62,667 nt of DNA from Clostridiales bacterium (GCA_018374635.1 JAHAEW010000009.1:1-62667); one strand, 5' to 3'. Positions 50,049 through 58,442 are shown, numbered from the stretch's first letter. Notes: generated by a model not told the origin, from the sequence alone. A program made the numbers and translations.

Positions 50049-50081
50049 CGCCGAAACTCTGCCGAGGGCTTTCGGCTTTGC

Positions 50082-50106
50082 AAAGAGCCGCTTTTTTCCT
50101 GCATCG
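50082..50106 (+). terminator. terminator after the Spo0A-like gene
   Basis: A short hairpin (CGGCT, small loop, AGCCG) is followed by CTTTTTTCC. It is weaker than the next one. Confidence 0.55.
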
Positions 50107-50128
50107 CACTCGACGTTATCGACAGAAG

Positions 50129-50172
50129 GAACTCCGCGGGAGAGATATTCCATCTCTCCCGCGGAGTTTTTT
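50129..50172 (+). terminator. strong intrinsic terminator
   Basis: The perfect stem AACTCCGCGGGAGAGA with complement, loop TATTCCA, is followed by TTTTTTG. It is a second terminator in tandem 30 bases after the first; the bases between show no gene. Confidence 0.88.
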
Positions 50173-50273
50173 GCGCTGCGTCAGGATTCCCTTGCAATCG
50201 GACCGGTGTCCCGGGTATGGTTATAGTCCAGACTACTGGAAAAAAGTGGACGTGCAAAGGAGCGGAGGAAATC

Positions 50274-52922
50274 ATGAGCGGATGGCACAGTCAAAGCGCC
50301 CGGGAGGTCCTGGCCGGCCTGGAGACCGATGGACAGCGGGGGTTGACCCGGCAGGAAGCAGCCCGGCGGCTGGAGCGGTACGGCCCCAATACCCTGGAGC
50401 AGGGAAAGCGGCGGAGCATGGCCCTGCGCCTGCTGGACCAGCTCCGGGACCCCATGGTCCTGGTGCTGCTGGGCGCGGCAGGGCTTTCGCTGCTGGTGAG
50501 CAGTGGAGAGGACTGGCTGGACGCGGCCATTATTTTACTGATCGTGGTGGTGAACGCCGCCATCTCCATTTCCCAGGAGGACGGAGCCCAGCGGGCCCTG
50601 GAGGCCCTGCGCCGGATGTCGGCCCCCAGGGCCAAGGTGATCCGGGAGGGAGCTGTGGCGCTGGTCCCGGCGGAGGAGCTGGTCCCGGGCGATCTGGTCG
50701 TGCTGGAAGCGGGAGACCTGGTCCCGGCAGACGGGCGCATTCTGGAGAGCACCGCCCTGCGCTGTGACGAGAGCGCCATGACGGGGGAATCGGCCCCGGT
50801 CTCCAAAGGGGCGGGAGCGGTGCTGGCGGAGGATACCCCGCTGGCCGACCGGAGCAATATGGTGGTGGGCGCCACAGTGGTGACAGCCGGACATGCCCTG
50901 TGCGCCGTCACCGCCACCGGAATGGACAGCGAGGTGGGACGCATTGCGGGGATGCTGCTCCTCCAGGAGCGGGGAGAGACCCCCTTGCAGAAAAAAATGG
51001 CCGAGGTCTCGGGGACCCTCTCCTTTGTCTGCCTGTGCGTGTGCGGGGTGATGTTCGGGGTAGGCCTCCTCTTTCACAAGCCGGTCTTTGAGATGTTTAT
51101 GACGGCGGTATCCCTGGCGGTGGCGGCCATTCCCGAGGGCCTGCCCGCCATTGTGACCATCGTTCTGGCCATGGGGGTGCAGCGGATGGTGAACCGACAC
51201 GCCATCGTCAAGCGCCTGCCGGCGGTGGAAACCCTGGGGTGCGCCGGGGTCATCTGCTCGGATAAGACGGGCACTCTGACCCAGAACCGGATGAAAGTGG
51301 TGGATCTGTGGACCCTGCGCCCGGGACAGCGGACGCTGGCGCTGGAGATCGGGGCGCTGTGCAGCGACGTGCATCTGGAACGCGACGGCCGGGGGAAGGC
51401 GGTATGTACAGGCGACCCCACGGAGACCGCCCTGGTCGAGCTGGCCCTGGGGGAGGGCGTAGACAAAAACGTGTGGGAAGAGACCCGGCCGCGCCGGGGG
51501 GAGGTGCCCTTTGACTCGGAGCGGAAGCTGATGAGCACGGTGCATGCCCGGCCGGAGGGGGGCTTCCGGGTGCTGGTAAAGGGCGCGCCCGATGTACTGC
51601 TGCGGCGGTGTAAAATCGGGGGCGAGGAGAAGCAGCGTATCCTCTCGGCCAACGAGGGGATGGCCCGGCGGGCCCTGCGGGTGTTGGGGCTGGCCTACCG
51701 GGATCTGGAGCTGATGCCCCGGGAGTGCTCCAGTGCGGTACTGGAACAGGGGCTGACTTTTGTGGGTCTGGCCGGAATGATGGACCCGCCCCGGGCCGAG
51801 GTAAAAGAGGCGGTGGGGCGCTGCTACCGCGCGGGCATCCGGCCGGTCATGATCACCGGGGACCACAAGCTGACCGCGGTTGCGGTGGCGAAAGAGCTGG
51901 ACATCTTCCGGCCGGGAGATCTGGCCCTGACAGGCGAGGACCTGGACTTCATGCCGCAGGAACTTCTGGAATCCGACGTGGAGCAGTTTTCGGTCTTTGC
52001 CCGGGTCTCCCCCGAGCACAAAATGCGCATCGTCAAGGCCTGGCAGAAACGGGGGAAGGTAGTGGCCATGACCGGGGACGGCGTCAACGACGCCCCTGCC
52101 CTCAAAGCGGCCGACATCGGCTGCGCCATGGGGGTGACCGGGACCGATGTGGCCAAGGGCGCGGCGGATATGATCCTCACGGACGATAACTTTGCCACCA
52201 TTGTGGCGGCGGTGGAAGAGGGGCGTGGGATCTATGCCAACATCAAGAAGGCCATCCACTACCTGCTCTCCTGCAACATCGGGGAGATCCTGACCATCTT
52301 TCTGGCCACCCTCTTTCAGTTCCGGCAGATGCCCCTGCTGCCGGTGCAGCTTCTGTGGCTCAATCTGGTGACCGATGCCCTGCCCGCTCTGGCGCTGGGG
52401 GTGGAGCCGGTGGAGGAGGGGATGATGGACCGCAGGCCGCGGGACGCCCACGCCCCCCTGTTTGATCGGGCCTTTTCCCTCCGCCTGGCCTGGCAGGGGG
52501 CCATGGTGGGACTGCTGACCCTGACGGCCTATTTCCTGGGGGAGTATGTGCTCTCCGACCCGCTGACGGCGTCGGCCACGGCCAATACCATGGCGTTTGC
52601 CACGCTGACCTTTTGCCAGCTCTTCCACGCCTTTGACGTGCGCAGCGAGACGGAGTCCCTGTTCCACATCGGCCTGTTCTCCAACCCCTCCATGAACAAG
52701 GCGTTTCTGGTGGGAGCGCTGATGCAGCTGGCAGTCCTGTGTATGCCGCCCCTTCAGATGATCTTCAAGACCGTGCCCCTGGGCGCGGCCGAGTGGGCCG
52801 CGGTCCTGGCGCTGGCCCTGACCCCTCTGGCGGTATGCGAGCTGACCAAGGCCCTGCGGCGGAGAAAAAGAAGGGAGCGGAAGCGGTCCAAGGAGGAGAA
52901 AGTGCTGGTGAGGAAGGGATAA
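50274..52922 (+). CDS. P-type cation-transporting ATPase, Ca2+ (SERCA-like) type
   Basis: An 882-residue P2-type pump. Signatures: TGES (actuator domain), AAIPEGLPAIVTIVLAMG (ion-binding helix M4), CSDKTGTLTQNRMK (phosphorylated Asp), MTGDGVNDAPALKAADIG and a six-helix C-terminal part (LLWLNLVTDALPALALGVEP). Ca2+ is the most likely ion from PEGLP and length, with Mn2+ possible. AGCGGAGG precedes the ATG at 50274; 19 further codons are open upstream. TTGCAA with an 18-base spacer to TATGGT upstream may be its promoter. It ends in a basic tail of RRRKRRERKRSKEEK. Confidence 0.9.
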   Translation: MSGWHSQSAREVLAGLETDGQRGLTRQEAARRLERYGPNTLEQGKRRSMALRLLDQLRDPMVLVLLGAAGLSLLVSSGEDWLDAAIILLIVVVNAAISISQEDGAQRALEALRRMSAPRAKVIREGAVALVPAEELVPGDLVVLEAGDLVPADGRILESTALRCDESAMTGESAPVSKGAGAVLAEDTPLADRSNMVVGATVVTAGHALCAVTATGMDSEVGRIAGMLLLQERGETPLQKKMAEVSGTLSFVCLCVCGVMFGVGLLFHKPVFEMFMTAVSLAVAAIPEGLPAIVTIVLAMGVQRMVNRHAIVKRLPAVETLGCAGVICSDKTGTLTQNRMKVVDLWTLRPGQRTLALEIGALCSDVHLERDGRGKAVCTGDPTETALVELALGEGVDKNVWEETRPRRGEVPFDSERKLMSTVHARPEGGFRVLVKGAPDVLLRRCKIGGEEKQRILSANEGMARRALRVLGLAYRDLELMPRECSSAVLEQGLTFVGLAGMMDPPRAEVKEAVGRCYRAGIRPVMITGDHKLTAVAVAKELDIFRPGDLALTGEDLDFMPQELLESDVEQFSVFARVSPEHKMRIVKAWQKRGKVVAMTGDGVNDAPALKAADIGCAMGVTGTDVAKGAADMILTDDNFATIVAAVEEGRGIYANIKKAIHYLLSCNIGEILTIFLATLFQFRQMPLLPVQLLWLNLVTDALPALALGVEPVEEGMMDRRPRDAHAPLFDRAFSLRLAWQGAMVGLLTLTAYFLGEYVLSDPLTASATANTMAFATLTFCQLFHAFDVRSETESLFHIGLFSNPSMNKAFLVGALMQLAVLCMPPLQMIFKTVPLGAAEWAAVLALALTPLAVCELTKALRRRKRRERKRSKEEKVLVRKG

Positions 52923-52997
52923 GCCGACCCAAGCCCTTCTGTTGCTGAAACCGAAAAAGTGTATTTCTGCGCTTTGTGCTGCAAGAGCCTCGCAGAG

Positions 52998-53021
52998 TTC
53001 CGCCGTCCGCAGACGGCGGAA
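52998..53021. repeat. hairpin 1 of the 53-kb structured segment
   Basis: A perfect 10-bp stem TTCCGCCGTC/GACGGCGGAA with loop CGCA. It lies 75 bases after the P-type ATPase stop and lacks a T tract. Confidence 0.6.
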
Positions 53022-53034
53022 GAAAATAAAAATC

Positions 53035-53067
53035 GTGTTTTCCGACGGCATGTACGTTGGAAAACAC
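53035..53067. repeat. hairpin 2 of the 53-kb structured segment
   Basis: A 9-bp stem GTGTTTTCC/GGAAAACAC around a 15-base loop. Between this and the next hairpins is a GC-rich stretch without a gene. Confidence 0.55.
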
Positions 53068-53128
53068 TCTGCTCAGGCCGCTAGTGTGTACCCCAAAGGG
53101 GCGCGCGCGGCGGCCTGCATCCCCTCGA

Positions 53129-53203
53129 AAAAATGCTTGCATTTTTGAGAAGCGTGTCGAACTTTTTCGACACGCTGGAAAGCCCTGGCCAGTGGCCAGG
53201 GCT
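53129..53203. repeat. hairpins 3-5 of the 53-kb structured segment
   Basis: AAAAATGC-TT-GCATTTTT (about 53129-53147), then AGCGTGTCGA/TCGACACGCT (53151-53176), then AGCCCTGGCC-AGT-GGCCAGGGCT (53181-53203). The last is followed by TTTTTAGG on the plus strand and should end plus-strand transcription; it may also serve the XRE gene on the minus strand. Confidence 0.6.
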
Positions 53204-53205
53204 TT

Positions 53206-53430
53206 TTAGGTTTCTTTTGTGCGGGGATAGGGGGCCTCCACATCGGTGAGGCCGGCCAGGTAGTCCATACTGGTGTCCAGTGCCAAAGCGAGTCGGCGGC
53301 ACTGTTCAAAGGTAAAATACCGGCGGCCATTTTCTAGTTTGGAATAGTCGCTCTGGTCAATGCCGGTCAAATGGTACATTTTGATCTGGGTATATCCCCG
53401 CTTTTTGCGGAGTTCTTTCAGTCGGGACAT
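53206..53430 (-). CDS. XRE-family HTH regulator
   Basis: A 74-residue protein with an XRE helix-turn-helix over almost its whole length: LKELRKKRGYTQIKMYHLTGIDQSDYSKLENGRRYFTFEQCRRLALALDTSMDYLAGLTD. There is no sensor domain. GGTGAT precedes the ATG. It is divergent from the small gene at 53519 and has repeated GGGTGA motifs in the shared promoter region that could be its operators. Confidence 0.88.
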   Translation of the reverse strand: MSRLKELRKKRGYTQIKMYHLTGIDQSDYSKLENGRRYFTFEQCRRLALALDTSMDYLAGLTDVEAPYPRTKET

Positions 53431-53436
53431 GGTACA

Positions 53437-53494
53437 TCACCCAAATTTATTATGGGTGAATTGACCTATTGAAATTAGGGTGATTTTGACCTAT
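53437..53494. promoter_or_regulatory. repeated GGGTGA/GACCTAT motifs, candidate XRE operators
   Basis: An inverted repeat TCACCC-N11-GGGTGA (53437-53459) is followed by two direct copies of GGGTGA-N3/4-GACCTAT at 53454 and 53478. The second copy runs into the -10 box of the plus-strand gene. Confidence 0.6.
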
Positions 53495-53497
53495 AAT
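53469..53497 (+). promoter_or_regulatory. promoter of the 53519 gene
   Basis: TTGAAA (53469-53474), 17-base spacer, TATAAT (53492-53497). It lies inside the repeated motifs, so the XRE protein would compete with polymerase. Confidence 0.75.
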
Positions 53498-53518
53498 GCG
53501 GTAAAAGAGGTGATTTCA

Positions 53519-53794
53519 ATGTGTGAGCAGGGGAAGGAAGAAAATATCATACCACAGGTGTTGGCAGAACAGGCCGTTGGTCAGCTGGTATTAAAATGGA
53601 TGAGCCAGGAAACGAGAGAACAAGTAATATACCATTTAGGCTGCAATAGGGCGGTTCACGTACTGGAAGAGATCCGGCAAGTTCTTGAAAATATGGATAT
53701 AGATGATCCCGCTTGTTTTTGTAGGATAGAAGAAATAGTAGGAATCTTTTTTGACCATGGCCTTCCGACACAGAGACATGAGGAATTTGAATAG
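53519..53794 (+). CDS. small hypothetical protein controlled from the XRE promoter region
   Basis: A 91-residue acidic protein starting MCEQGKEENIIPQVLAEQ. It is mostly helical, with two Cys near the middle and end (HLGCNRA, DPACFCRI). AGAGGTGAT precedes the ATG at 53519; the frame is open 13 codons earlier but those lie in or before the promoter. Base composition is more AT-rich than the flanking genes. It is not recognised. With the XRE gene it forms a divergent pair. Confidence 0.7.
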   Translation: MCEQGKEENIIPQVLAEQAVGQLVLKWMSQETREQVIYHLGCNRAVHVLEEIRQVLENMDIDDPACFCRIEEIVGIFFDHGLPTQRHEEFE

Positions 53795-53838
53795 TCGGGG
53801 GCGGAACCGCTTTTTGATAAGGTAAACATATGTAAAAA

Positions 53839-53890
53839 AGACCCCGCCTGAGATGGGGGACGCAGCTCCTGTCTCAGGTGGGGTCTTGTG
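53839..53890 (-). terminator. terminator of the CofE-like gene
   Basis: AAGACCCC-GCCTGAGA pairs with TCTCAGG-T-GGGGTCTT around an 18-base loop and is followed on the minus strand by a T6 run. Confidence 0.75.
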
Positions 53891-53891
53891 G

Positions 53892-54605
53892 TTATTCAGC
53901 CTGCTCCTCCGGCAGGGGACGGATGAGAATGAAGGGGGTCAGCTGGCGGTCCTGACCGGCGGGGTTGTCCCGGATCAGGTCCAGCAGAGCCTCATCGCTC
54001 TCGTTGAGCCGGGAGCAGTGGCCCAGCATCTCCACATTGAGGTCGTTGGCGTCCACGATCATGGAGAGGATGCCGGTCTTTTCAAAGATCTCGTCGCAGA
54101 CCCCGGCGGGATTTTCGGGGATGCGCACGCCCATATGTTCATACTCGGGGATGTCCTCGCCGTAGAAGCCGTCCAGGCCGGAGACCTCCAGACCGGCGAT
54201 CCGGTAGAAGGTGCCCCGGACGCCCCGGAGCTTATCGATGGCGGCCCGGAACGCGGCCCACAGGATCTTGGGCAGTCCGCAGACGTTGATGGCAAACTGC
54301 ATCTTGATGGGCAGGCCCATGCCGGGGCCGGCGGAGGTCTGGTGGACAAAGCGGGAGAGCAGCTTGGCCCAGAAGCCGGGCTTGAGCTCCTCCTCCGTGA
54401 CCACCCGCTTCTGGCAGATGGCAATGACCTTTTCGCTCATGGAGAGGATGTCCCCCTCCTGATAGACGGGCTTGACGTACCGCTCCATCAGGTCGATATA
54501 GCTCTCTCCCACCGTGACGAAATGGGTGGCGATGGCATGGCGGGCCCAGGTTTTGCCCATGGCCTGGATGGTGACGCTTTTTCCTTCGTTGGCATGGAAT
54601 TCCAT
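53892..54605 (-). CDS. CofE-like (F420-0:gamma-glutamyl ligase family) protein
   Basis: A 237-residue protein starting MEFHANEGKSVTIQAMGKTW. The pattern YVKPVYQEGDILSMSEKVIAICQKRVV with later GVRGTFYRIAGLEVSGLDGFYGEDIPEYEHMGVRIPENPAGVCDEI and IVDANDLNVEMLGHCS is that of the CofE family. CofE adds glutamate to coenzyme F420, which these Clostridia are not known to make, so a different amide-forming role is likely. AGAGG is well placed for the ATG at 54605; a GTG six codons earlier is open. It lies downstream of the hydrogenase genes but has its own promoter. Confidence 0.8.
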   Translation of the reverse strand: MEFHANEGKSVTIQAMGKTWARHAIATHFVTVGESYIDLMERYVKPVYQEGDILSMSEKVIAICQKRVVTEEELKPGFWAKLLSRFVHQTSAGPGMGLPIKMQFAINVCGLPKILWAAFRAAIDKLRGVRGTFYRIAGLEVSGLDGFYGEDIPEYEHMGVRIPENPAGVCDEIFEKTGILSMIVDANDLNVEMLGHCSRLNESDEALLDLIRDNPAGQDRQLTPFILIRPLPEEQAE

Positions 54606-54683
54606 GAACGTTCCTCTTTTCACAGATATATAGTATCGGGATTGGGCGGCCGCGGGGGCCGCGGCGGGATTTCAGCAGACATT

Positions 54684-54712
54684 ATTATAACCAGTCCCCC
54701 TCCAAAAGGCAA
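54684..54712 (-). promoter_or_regulatory. promoter of the CofE-like gene
   Basis: On the minus strand: TTGCCT (plus 54707-54712), 17-base spacer, TATAAT (plus 54684-54689), followed by a GC-rich inverted repeat (GCGGCCGCGGGGGCCGC) in the leader. Confidence 0.75.
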
Positions 54713-54733
54713 CGGAGGAGGAGGCGATTTCAG

Positions 54734-54771
54734 AAAAATCCCCCGGAAGCTGCGGCTTCCGGGGGATTTTT
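54734..54771. terminator. bidirectional terminator at the end of hydA
   Basis: The perfect stem AAAAATCCCCCGGAAGC with complement around TGCG has T tracts on both strands. Confidence 0.92.
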
Positions 54772-54773
54772 GG

Positions 54774-56570
54774 TTACTTTTTCACCGAATCGGGCAGAAA
54801 CTTCCGGTACTTCTCGATGTAGGGAGAGAAGTCATAGCGTTTGGGCCGGGGGAAATACTCCGTGTGGAGCAGCTCGTGGGCCTTGTGGCTGAGGGGATGG
54901 TCAAAGAACTCCCGGTAAACGGTCTGAATGTCGGGATTCTCATGGCTCTTGCGCAGGGGCAGGCTCTTGTCCAGATCGTAGAGGGCCTGGATGCGGGCCT
55001 TGCGCGTTTCGTTATTGGTGCCGATGGGCTGTCCGCCGCCGCCGATGCAGCCGCCGGGGCAGGCCATGATCTCGATGAAGAGATAGTCGGCCTCGCCGTT
55101 CTGGACCCGGCGGATGATCTCCTCGGCGTTCTTCAGGCCGTTGACCACCGCCACCTTGAGGGTGGTGCCGTCCAGATCGACAGCGGCCTCCTTGATGCCG
55201 CCCACCTCGCCGCGGACTGCCTCGAATTCCAGCCGGGGCAGTTCCTTCTTGGTGTAGAGCTCATAGGCGGTGCGCAGGGCGGCCTCCATGACGCCGCCGG
55301 TGGCGCCGAAGATGGCGCCCGCGCCCGAGCCGGTGCCCAGGGGATCGTCAAAGTCGCTCTCTGGCAGGTTGACCGGATTGAGTCCCTCATAGCGGATGAG
55401 CTTGGCGAGCTCCCGGGTGGTGAGGACCACATCCACATCCTGATAGCCGTCCCGGCCCAGCTCGGGACGGGTGGCCTCAAATTTTTTGGCGGTACAGGGC
55501 ATGACCGAGACCGAGAAGATATCCTTGGGGTCCCAGCCCATGCGCTGGGCATAATAGGTCTTAAGGACCGCGCCGAACATGCCCTGAGGGCTCTTGGCGG
55601 TGGAGAGATTGCCGATGAGCTCGGGGTGATGCTTCTCCATAAAATTCACCCAGCCGGGAGAGCAGGAGGTGATCATGGGCAGACGGCCGCCCTTCTGGAT
55701 GCGCTCCAGAAGCTCCGATCCCTCCTCCATGATGGTGAGGTCGGCGGCAAAGTTGGTGTCAAAGACCTTTTCAAAGCCCATCATCTTGAGGGCCGTGACC
55801 ATCTTGCCGGTGACCAGCGCGCCGGGCGCAAGCCCAAAGTCGTCACCCAGGGCCACGCGGACCGAGGGAGCGATCTGCACCACCACGTGTTTCTTGGAGT
55901 CGTGCAGGGCGTGACGGACATGGCTGGTATGATCCACCTCGGTGAGCGCGCCCACGGGGCAGACCAGGGTACACTGGCCGCAGAGGACGCAGTCGGTCTC
56001 ATTCATGGGCAGGTCAAAGGCGGTGGTGACCTTGCAGTCCGCGCTGCGCCCGGTGAAGGAGAGGGCGCCGATGCCCTGCACCTCGGAGCAGACCTTGACG
56101 CAGCGGCCGCACTTGACGCACTTGGAGGGGTCCCGGACGATGGAGGGGTTATCCAGCCGGGGACGCTCCTGCGAGGAGACGTCGGGCAGATCGGGCTTCA
56201 GGCGGTTGAAGCGGCGGCACAGGTTCTGCAGGTCGCAGTTGTTGTTGCGGGAGCAGGCCAGACAGTCCTGCCGGTGATCGGCCAGGATCAGGTCCAGTAC
56301 GCCCACCTGGGCGTCGTAGACCCGCTTGGAGTCGGTCACGACCTCCATGCCATCCCACACCAGGGTGGAGCAGGCGGCCAGCAGCTTGCGCTGGCCGGCG
56401 ACCTCCACCATGCACATACGGCAGTGGGCCTTGATGGACTGGTCGGGATGATAGCAGAGGTGGGGGATATCGATGCCGATGCTCTGGGCCGCCTCGATGA
56501 TCCGGGTCCCGGCGGGCACCTCCACGGGCATATGATTGATGGTCAGATGGATCATTTTGGGCTCGCTCAT
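54774..56570 (-). CDS. [FeFe]-hydrogenase catalytic subunit HydA
   Basis: A 598-residue hydrogenase. The N-terminal [2Fe-2S] domain has HLCYHPDQSIKAHCRMCMVEVAG. The His-Cys cluster is HRQDCLACSRNNNC, and two [4Fe-4S] clusters are CVKCGRCVKVC and CVLCGQCTLVC. The H-cluster domain has TSCSPGWVNF (L1), MPCTAKKFE (L2) and EIMACPGGCIGGGGQP (L3). It is NADH-linked with the HydB and HydC partners beside it. It overlaps hydB by 4 bases. It makes H2 to dispose of electrons in fermentation, or runs in reverse. Confidence 0.95.
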   Translation of the reverse strand: MSEPKMIHLTINHMPVEVPAGTRIIEAAQSIGIDIPHLCYHPDQSIKAHCRMCMVEVAGQRKLLAACSTLVWDGMEVVTDSKRVYDAQVGVLDLILADHRQDCLACSRNNNCDLQNLCRRFNRLKPDLPDVSSQERPRLDNPSIVRDPSKCVKCGRCVKVCSEVQGIGALSFTGRSADCKVTTAFDLPMNETDCVLCGQCTLVCPVGALTEVDHTSHVRHALHDSKKHVVVQIAPSVRVALGDDFGLAPGALVTGKMVTALKMMGFEKVFDTNFAADLTIMEEGSELLERIQKGGRLPMITSCSPGWVNFMEKHHPELIGNLSTAKSPQGMFGAVLKTYYAQRMGWDPKDIFSVSVMPCTAKKFEATRPELGRDGYQDVDVVLTTRELAKLIRYEGLNPVNLPESDFDDPLGTGSGAGAIFGATGGVMEAALRTAYELYTKKELPRLEFEAVRGEVGGIKEAAVDLDGTTLKVAVVNGLKNAEEIIRRVQNGEADYLFIEIMACPGGCIGGGGQPIGTNNETRKARIQALYDLDKSLPLRKSHENPDIQTVYREFFDHPLSHKAHELLHTEYFPRPKRYDFSPYIEKYRKFLPDSVKK

Positions 56571-57832
56571 CTGACAGCCACCTCCTTCTTAACGGCAAAT
56601 ACTTCGGGGAAGCGCTTCATGGCGGAGAGCAGGGCGGACTGGGCCGTCTCGCCCAAGCCGCACATGGACGCGGTGGACATGATGTCGGCGTATTTCTCCA
56701 TGAGCTTGATGTCCTCTTCGGTGTGGGCGCCCGCGGCGATCTTGTCCAGGAAGCGGGCGATGTGGCGGTTGCCCTCCCGGCAGGGGGTGCACTGGCCGCA
56801 GGACTCATGGGAGAAAAACTGCTGGGTCATGCGCAGGAAGCCGATGACGCTGGTGCGCTCATCCACCACCAGAATGGCGCCCGAGCCAATGGCGGTGAGA
56901 TCGGCCCCCTTCATGCCCTTATAGGTATACTGGGTGTCCAGCTGCGCCGGAGAGGCCAGCCGGCCGGAAGCGCCGCCCAGCTGGACCAGCTGGAGCTGAT
57001 GGCCGTCCTCGATGCCGCCGGCCAGATCGTAGATGATCTCCCGCAGGGTGATGCCGAAGGGGACCTCAAATACGCCGGGGTGCTTGACGTTTCCGCAGAC
57101 CGAGATCAGCTTGGTGCCGGGGCAGTCGGGCGTGCCCTGGCTCTTGTAGAACCCATCCTTGTCCAGCAGCAGAGGGGGCACCAGGGAGAGGGATTCCACG
57201 TTGTTCACACAGGTGGGCAGGTGGAAGGCGCCGCACTGCTTGATAAAGGGGGGCTTCATGCGGGGGCGGCCCGAGTGGCCTTCCAGGGATTCGCACAGGG
57301 CGCTGCCCTCGCCGCAGACATAGGCGCCCGCGCCCGAGTAGAGGTGGATGTGATAGTGGAAGCCCTCCCGGCCCAGGATGTTTTCGCCCAGGTAGCCGGC
57401 CTTCTCACACTGCTCAATGGCGGAGAGCAGCTGGGGACGCAGATGGGAGTACTCCTCCCGCATATAGATGTAGCCGTTATCGGCGCCCACCGCCCAGCCG
57501 GCGATGATCATGCCCTCCAGCAGCTGGAAGGGGTCCCTGGAGAGGAGCTCCCGGTCCTTGAAGGTGCCCGGCTCGCCCTCGTCGGCGTTGCAGACCACGC
57601 ACTTGTGGGGGGCCTGGACGGCCCGGGCCTGGGACCACTTGCGGCCCATATCATAGGCCGCGCCGCCGCGCCCCTGGACGCCGTTGTCCGCCAGGATCCG
57701 GGCAATGGCGTCCCCGTCCATATCCAGCGCCTTGCGCAGGGCGGTAAAGCCGCCGATAAATTCATAGGAAGCCAGGCTGGATGGGTTGTATTTCCCGAAA
57801 TTCCGGGTGATGAAAGAGACTGTCTTACTCAT
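56567..57832 (-). CDS. hydrogenase NADH-binding subunit HydB (NuoF-like)
   Basis: A 421-residue protein, NuoF core only. The NADH site has GRGGAAYDMGRKWSQARA, CNADEGEPGTFKDRELLSRDP is the FMN region, and ESCGQCTPCREGNRHIARFLDKI binds a [4Fe-4S] cluster. The N-terminal thioredoxin-like domain and the C-terminal ferredoxin domain of electron-bifurcating HydB proteins are missing. It lies between hydC and hydA, overlapping hydA by 4 bases. Confidence 0.93.
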   Translation of the reverse strand: MSKTVSFITRNFGKYNPSSLASYEFIGGFTALRKALDMDGDAIARILADNGVQGRGGAAYDMGRKWSQARAVQAPHKCVVCNADEGEPGTFKDRELLSRDPFQLLEGMIIAGWAVGADNGYIYMREEYSHLRPQLLSAIEQCEKAGYLGENILGREGFHYHIHLYSGAGAYVCGEGSALCESLEGHSGRPRMKPPFIKQCGAFHLPTCVNNVESLSLVPPLLLDKDGFYKSQGTPDCPGTKLISVCGNVKHPGVFEVPFGITLREIIYDLAGGIEDGHQLQLVQLGGASGRLASPAQLDTQYTYKGMKGADLTAIGSGAILVVDERTSVIGFLRMTQQFFSHESCGQCTPCREGNRHIARFLDKIAAGAHTEEDIKLMEKYADIMSTASMCGLGETAQSALLSAMKRFPEVFAVKKEVAVR

Positions 57833-57847
57833 GCCTTCACGCCTCCC

Positions 57848-58348
57848 TTAATCGAGCTGGCGGAGCATATCCATGATACGCTCCTCGCTGTCCAGATGGC
57901 CGTAGACCACGCCGTTGACCCGCACCGCGGGGGAGACGTCGCACGCGCCGAAGCAGGGGACCTTTTCGATGGAAAAGCGGCCGTCATACGTGACCTCGCC
58001 CACCTCAAGGTTCAAAAGCCGCTTGAGGGTCCGGCACAGCGTATCGCTGTCCTTGACCCGGCAGGGAGCGCTGTCGCACACCTGAAGAGTGTACTTGGCC
58101 CGGGGCTGATCGTGCAGGGCGGTATAGAAGGAGATCACATCGTAAACCTGCGTGGGAGGGATCTCCAGCCGTTCGGCCAGATAGTAGGCGGCGGGCTCGG
58201 GAATGTAATGCCGCTCCACACCGGCCTCCAGATCCAGCAGGATACCGACCAGCTGGGTGGGGTCTCCGCCGTGACGGGCAATGACGTCGTCCACCAGGGC
58301 CACCAGTTCGGGCGTGAGCTCGTTTAATTTCTGCGCAAAGGGCTTCAT
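57848..58348 (-). CDS. hydrogenase subunit HydC (NuoE-like)
   Basis: A 166-residue [2Fe-2S] protein of the NuoE type. The ligands are seen as LQVCDSAPCRVKDSD (two Cys) and VPCFGACDVSPAVRVNG (two Cys). IPPTQVYDVISFYTALHDQPRAKYTLQV is the conserved middle. It is the first gene of the hydC-hydB-hydA transcript. AAAGGAGG lies just before the ATG. Confidence 0.93.
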   Translation of the reverse strand: MKPFAQKLNELTPELVALVDDVIARHGGDPTQLVGILLDLEAGVERHYIPEPAAYYLAERLEIPPTQVYDVISFYTALHDQPRAKYTLQVCDSAPCRVKDSDTLCRTLKRLLNLEVGEVTYDGRFSIEKVPCFGACDVSPAVRVNGVVYGHLDSEERIMDMLRQLD

Positions 58349-58418
58349 GCAGGGGCCTCCTTTTTAAACCCGCACTGAGATGTACGGGAGAGTTTAAAAA
58401 ACATAAATAGGAGTATAA

Positions 58419-58442
58419 TGTTTATCAAAATAGGTATAAACA
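58419..58442. promoter_or_regulatory. inverted repeat in the hydC promoter region
   Basis: TGTTTAT-N10-ATAAACA is a perfect 7-bp inverted repeat. It overlaps possible -35 elements of two minus-strand promoter candidates (TTTATA-N17-TATACT and TTGATA-N17-TATGTT). It differs from the known Rex-site pattern, so the regulator is unknown. Confidence 0.5.

Noticed and set aside
53853..56924. 1023-codon plus-strand frame opposite the CofE-like and hydrogenase genes
   Set aside because: The minus-strand genes show H-cluster and FMN motifs. The plus frame has only biased composition.
58419..58442. Rex binding site before the hydrogenase operon
   Set aside because: The half-sites do not match the TTGTTA-type Rex consensus, so I report only an inverted repeat.
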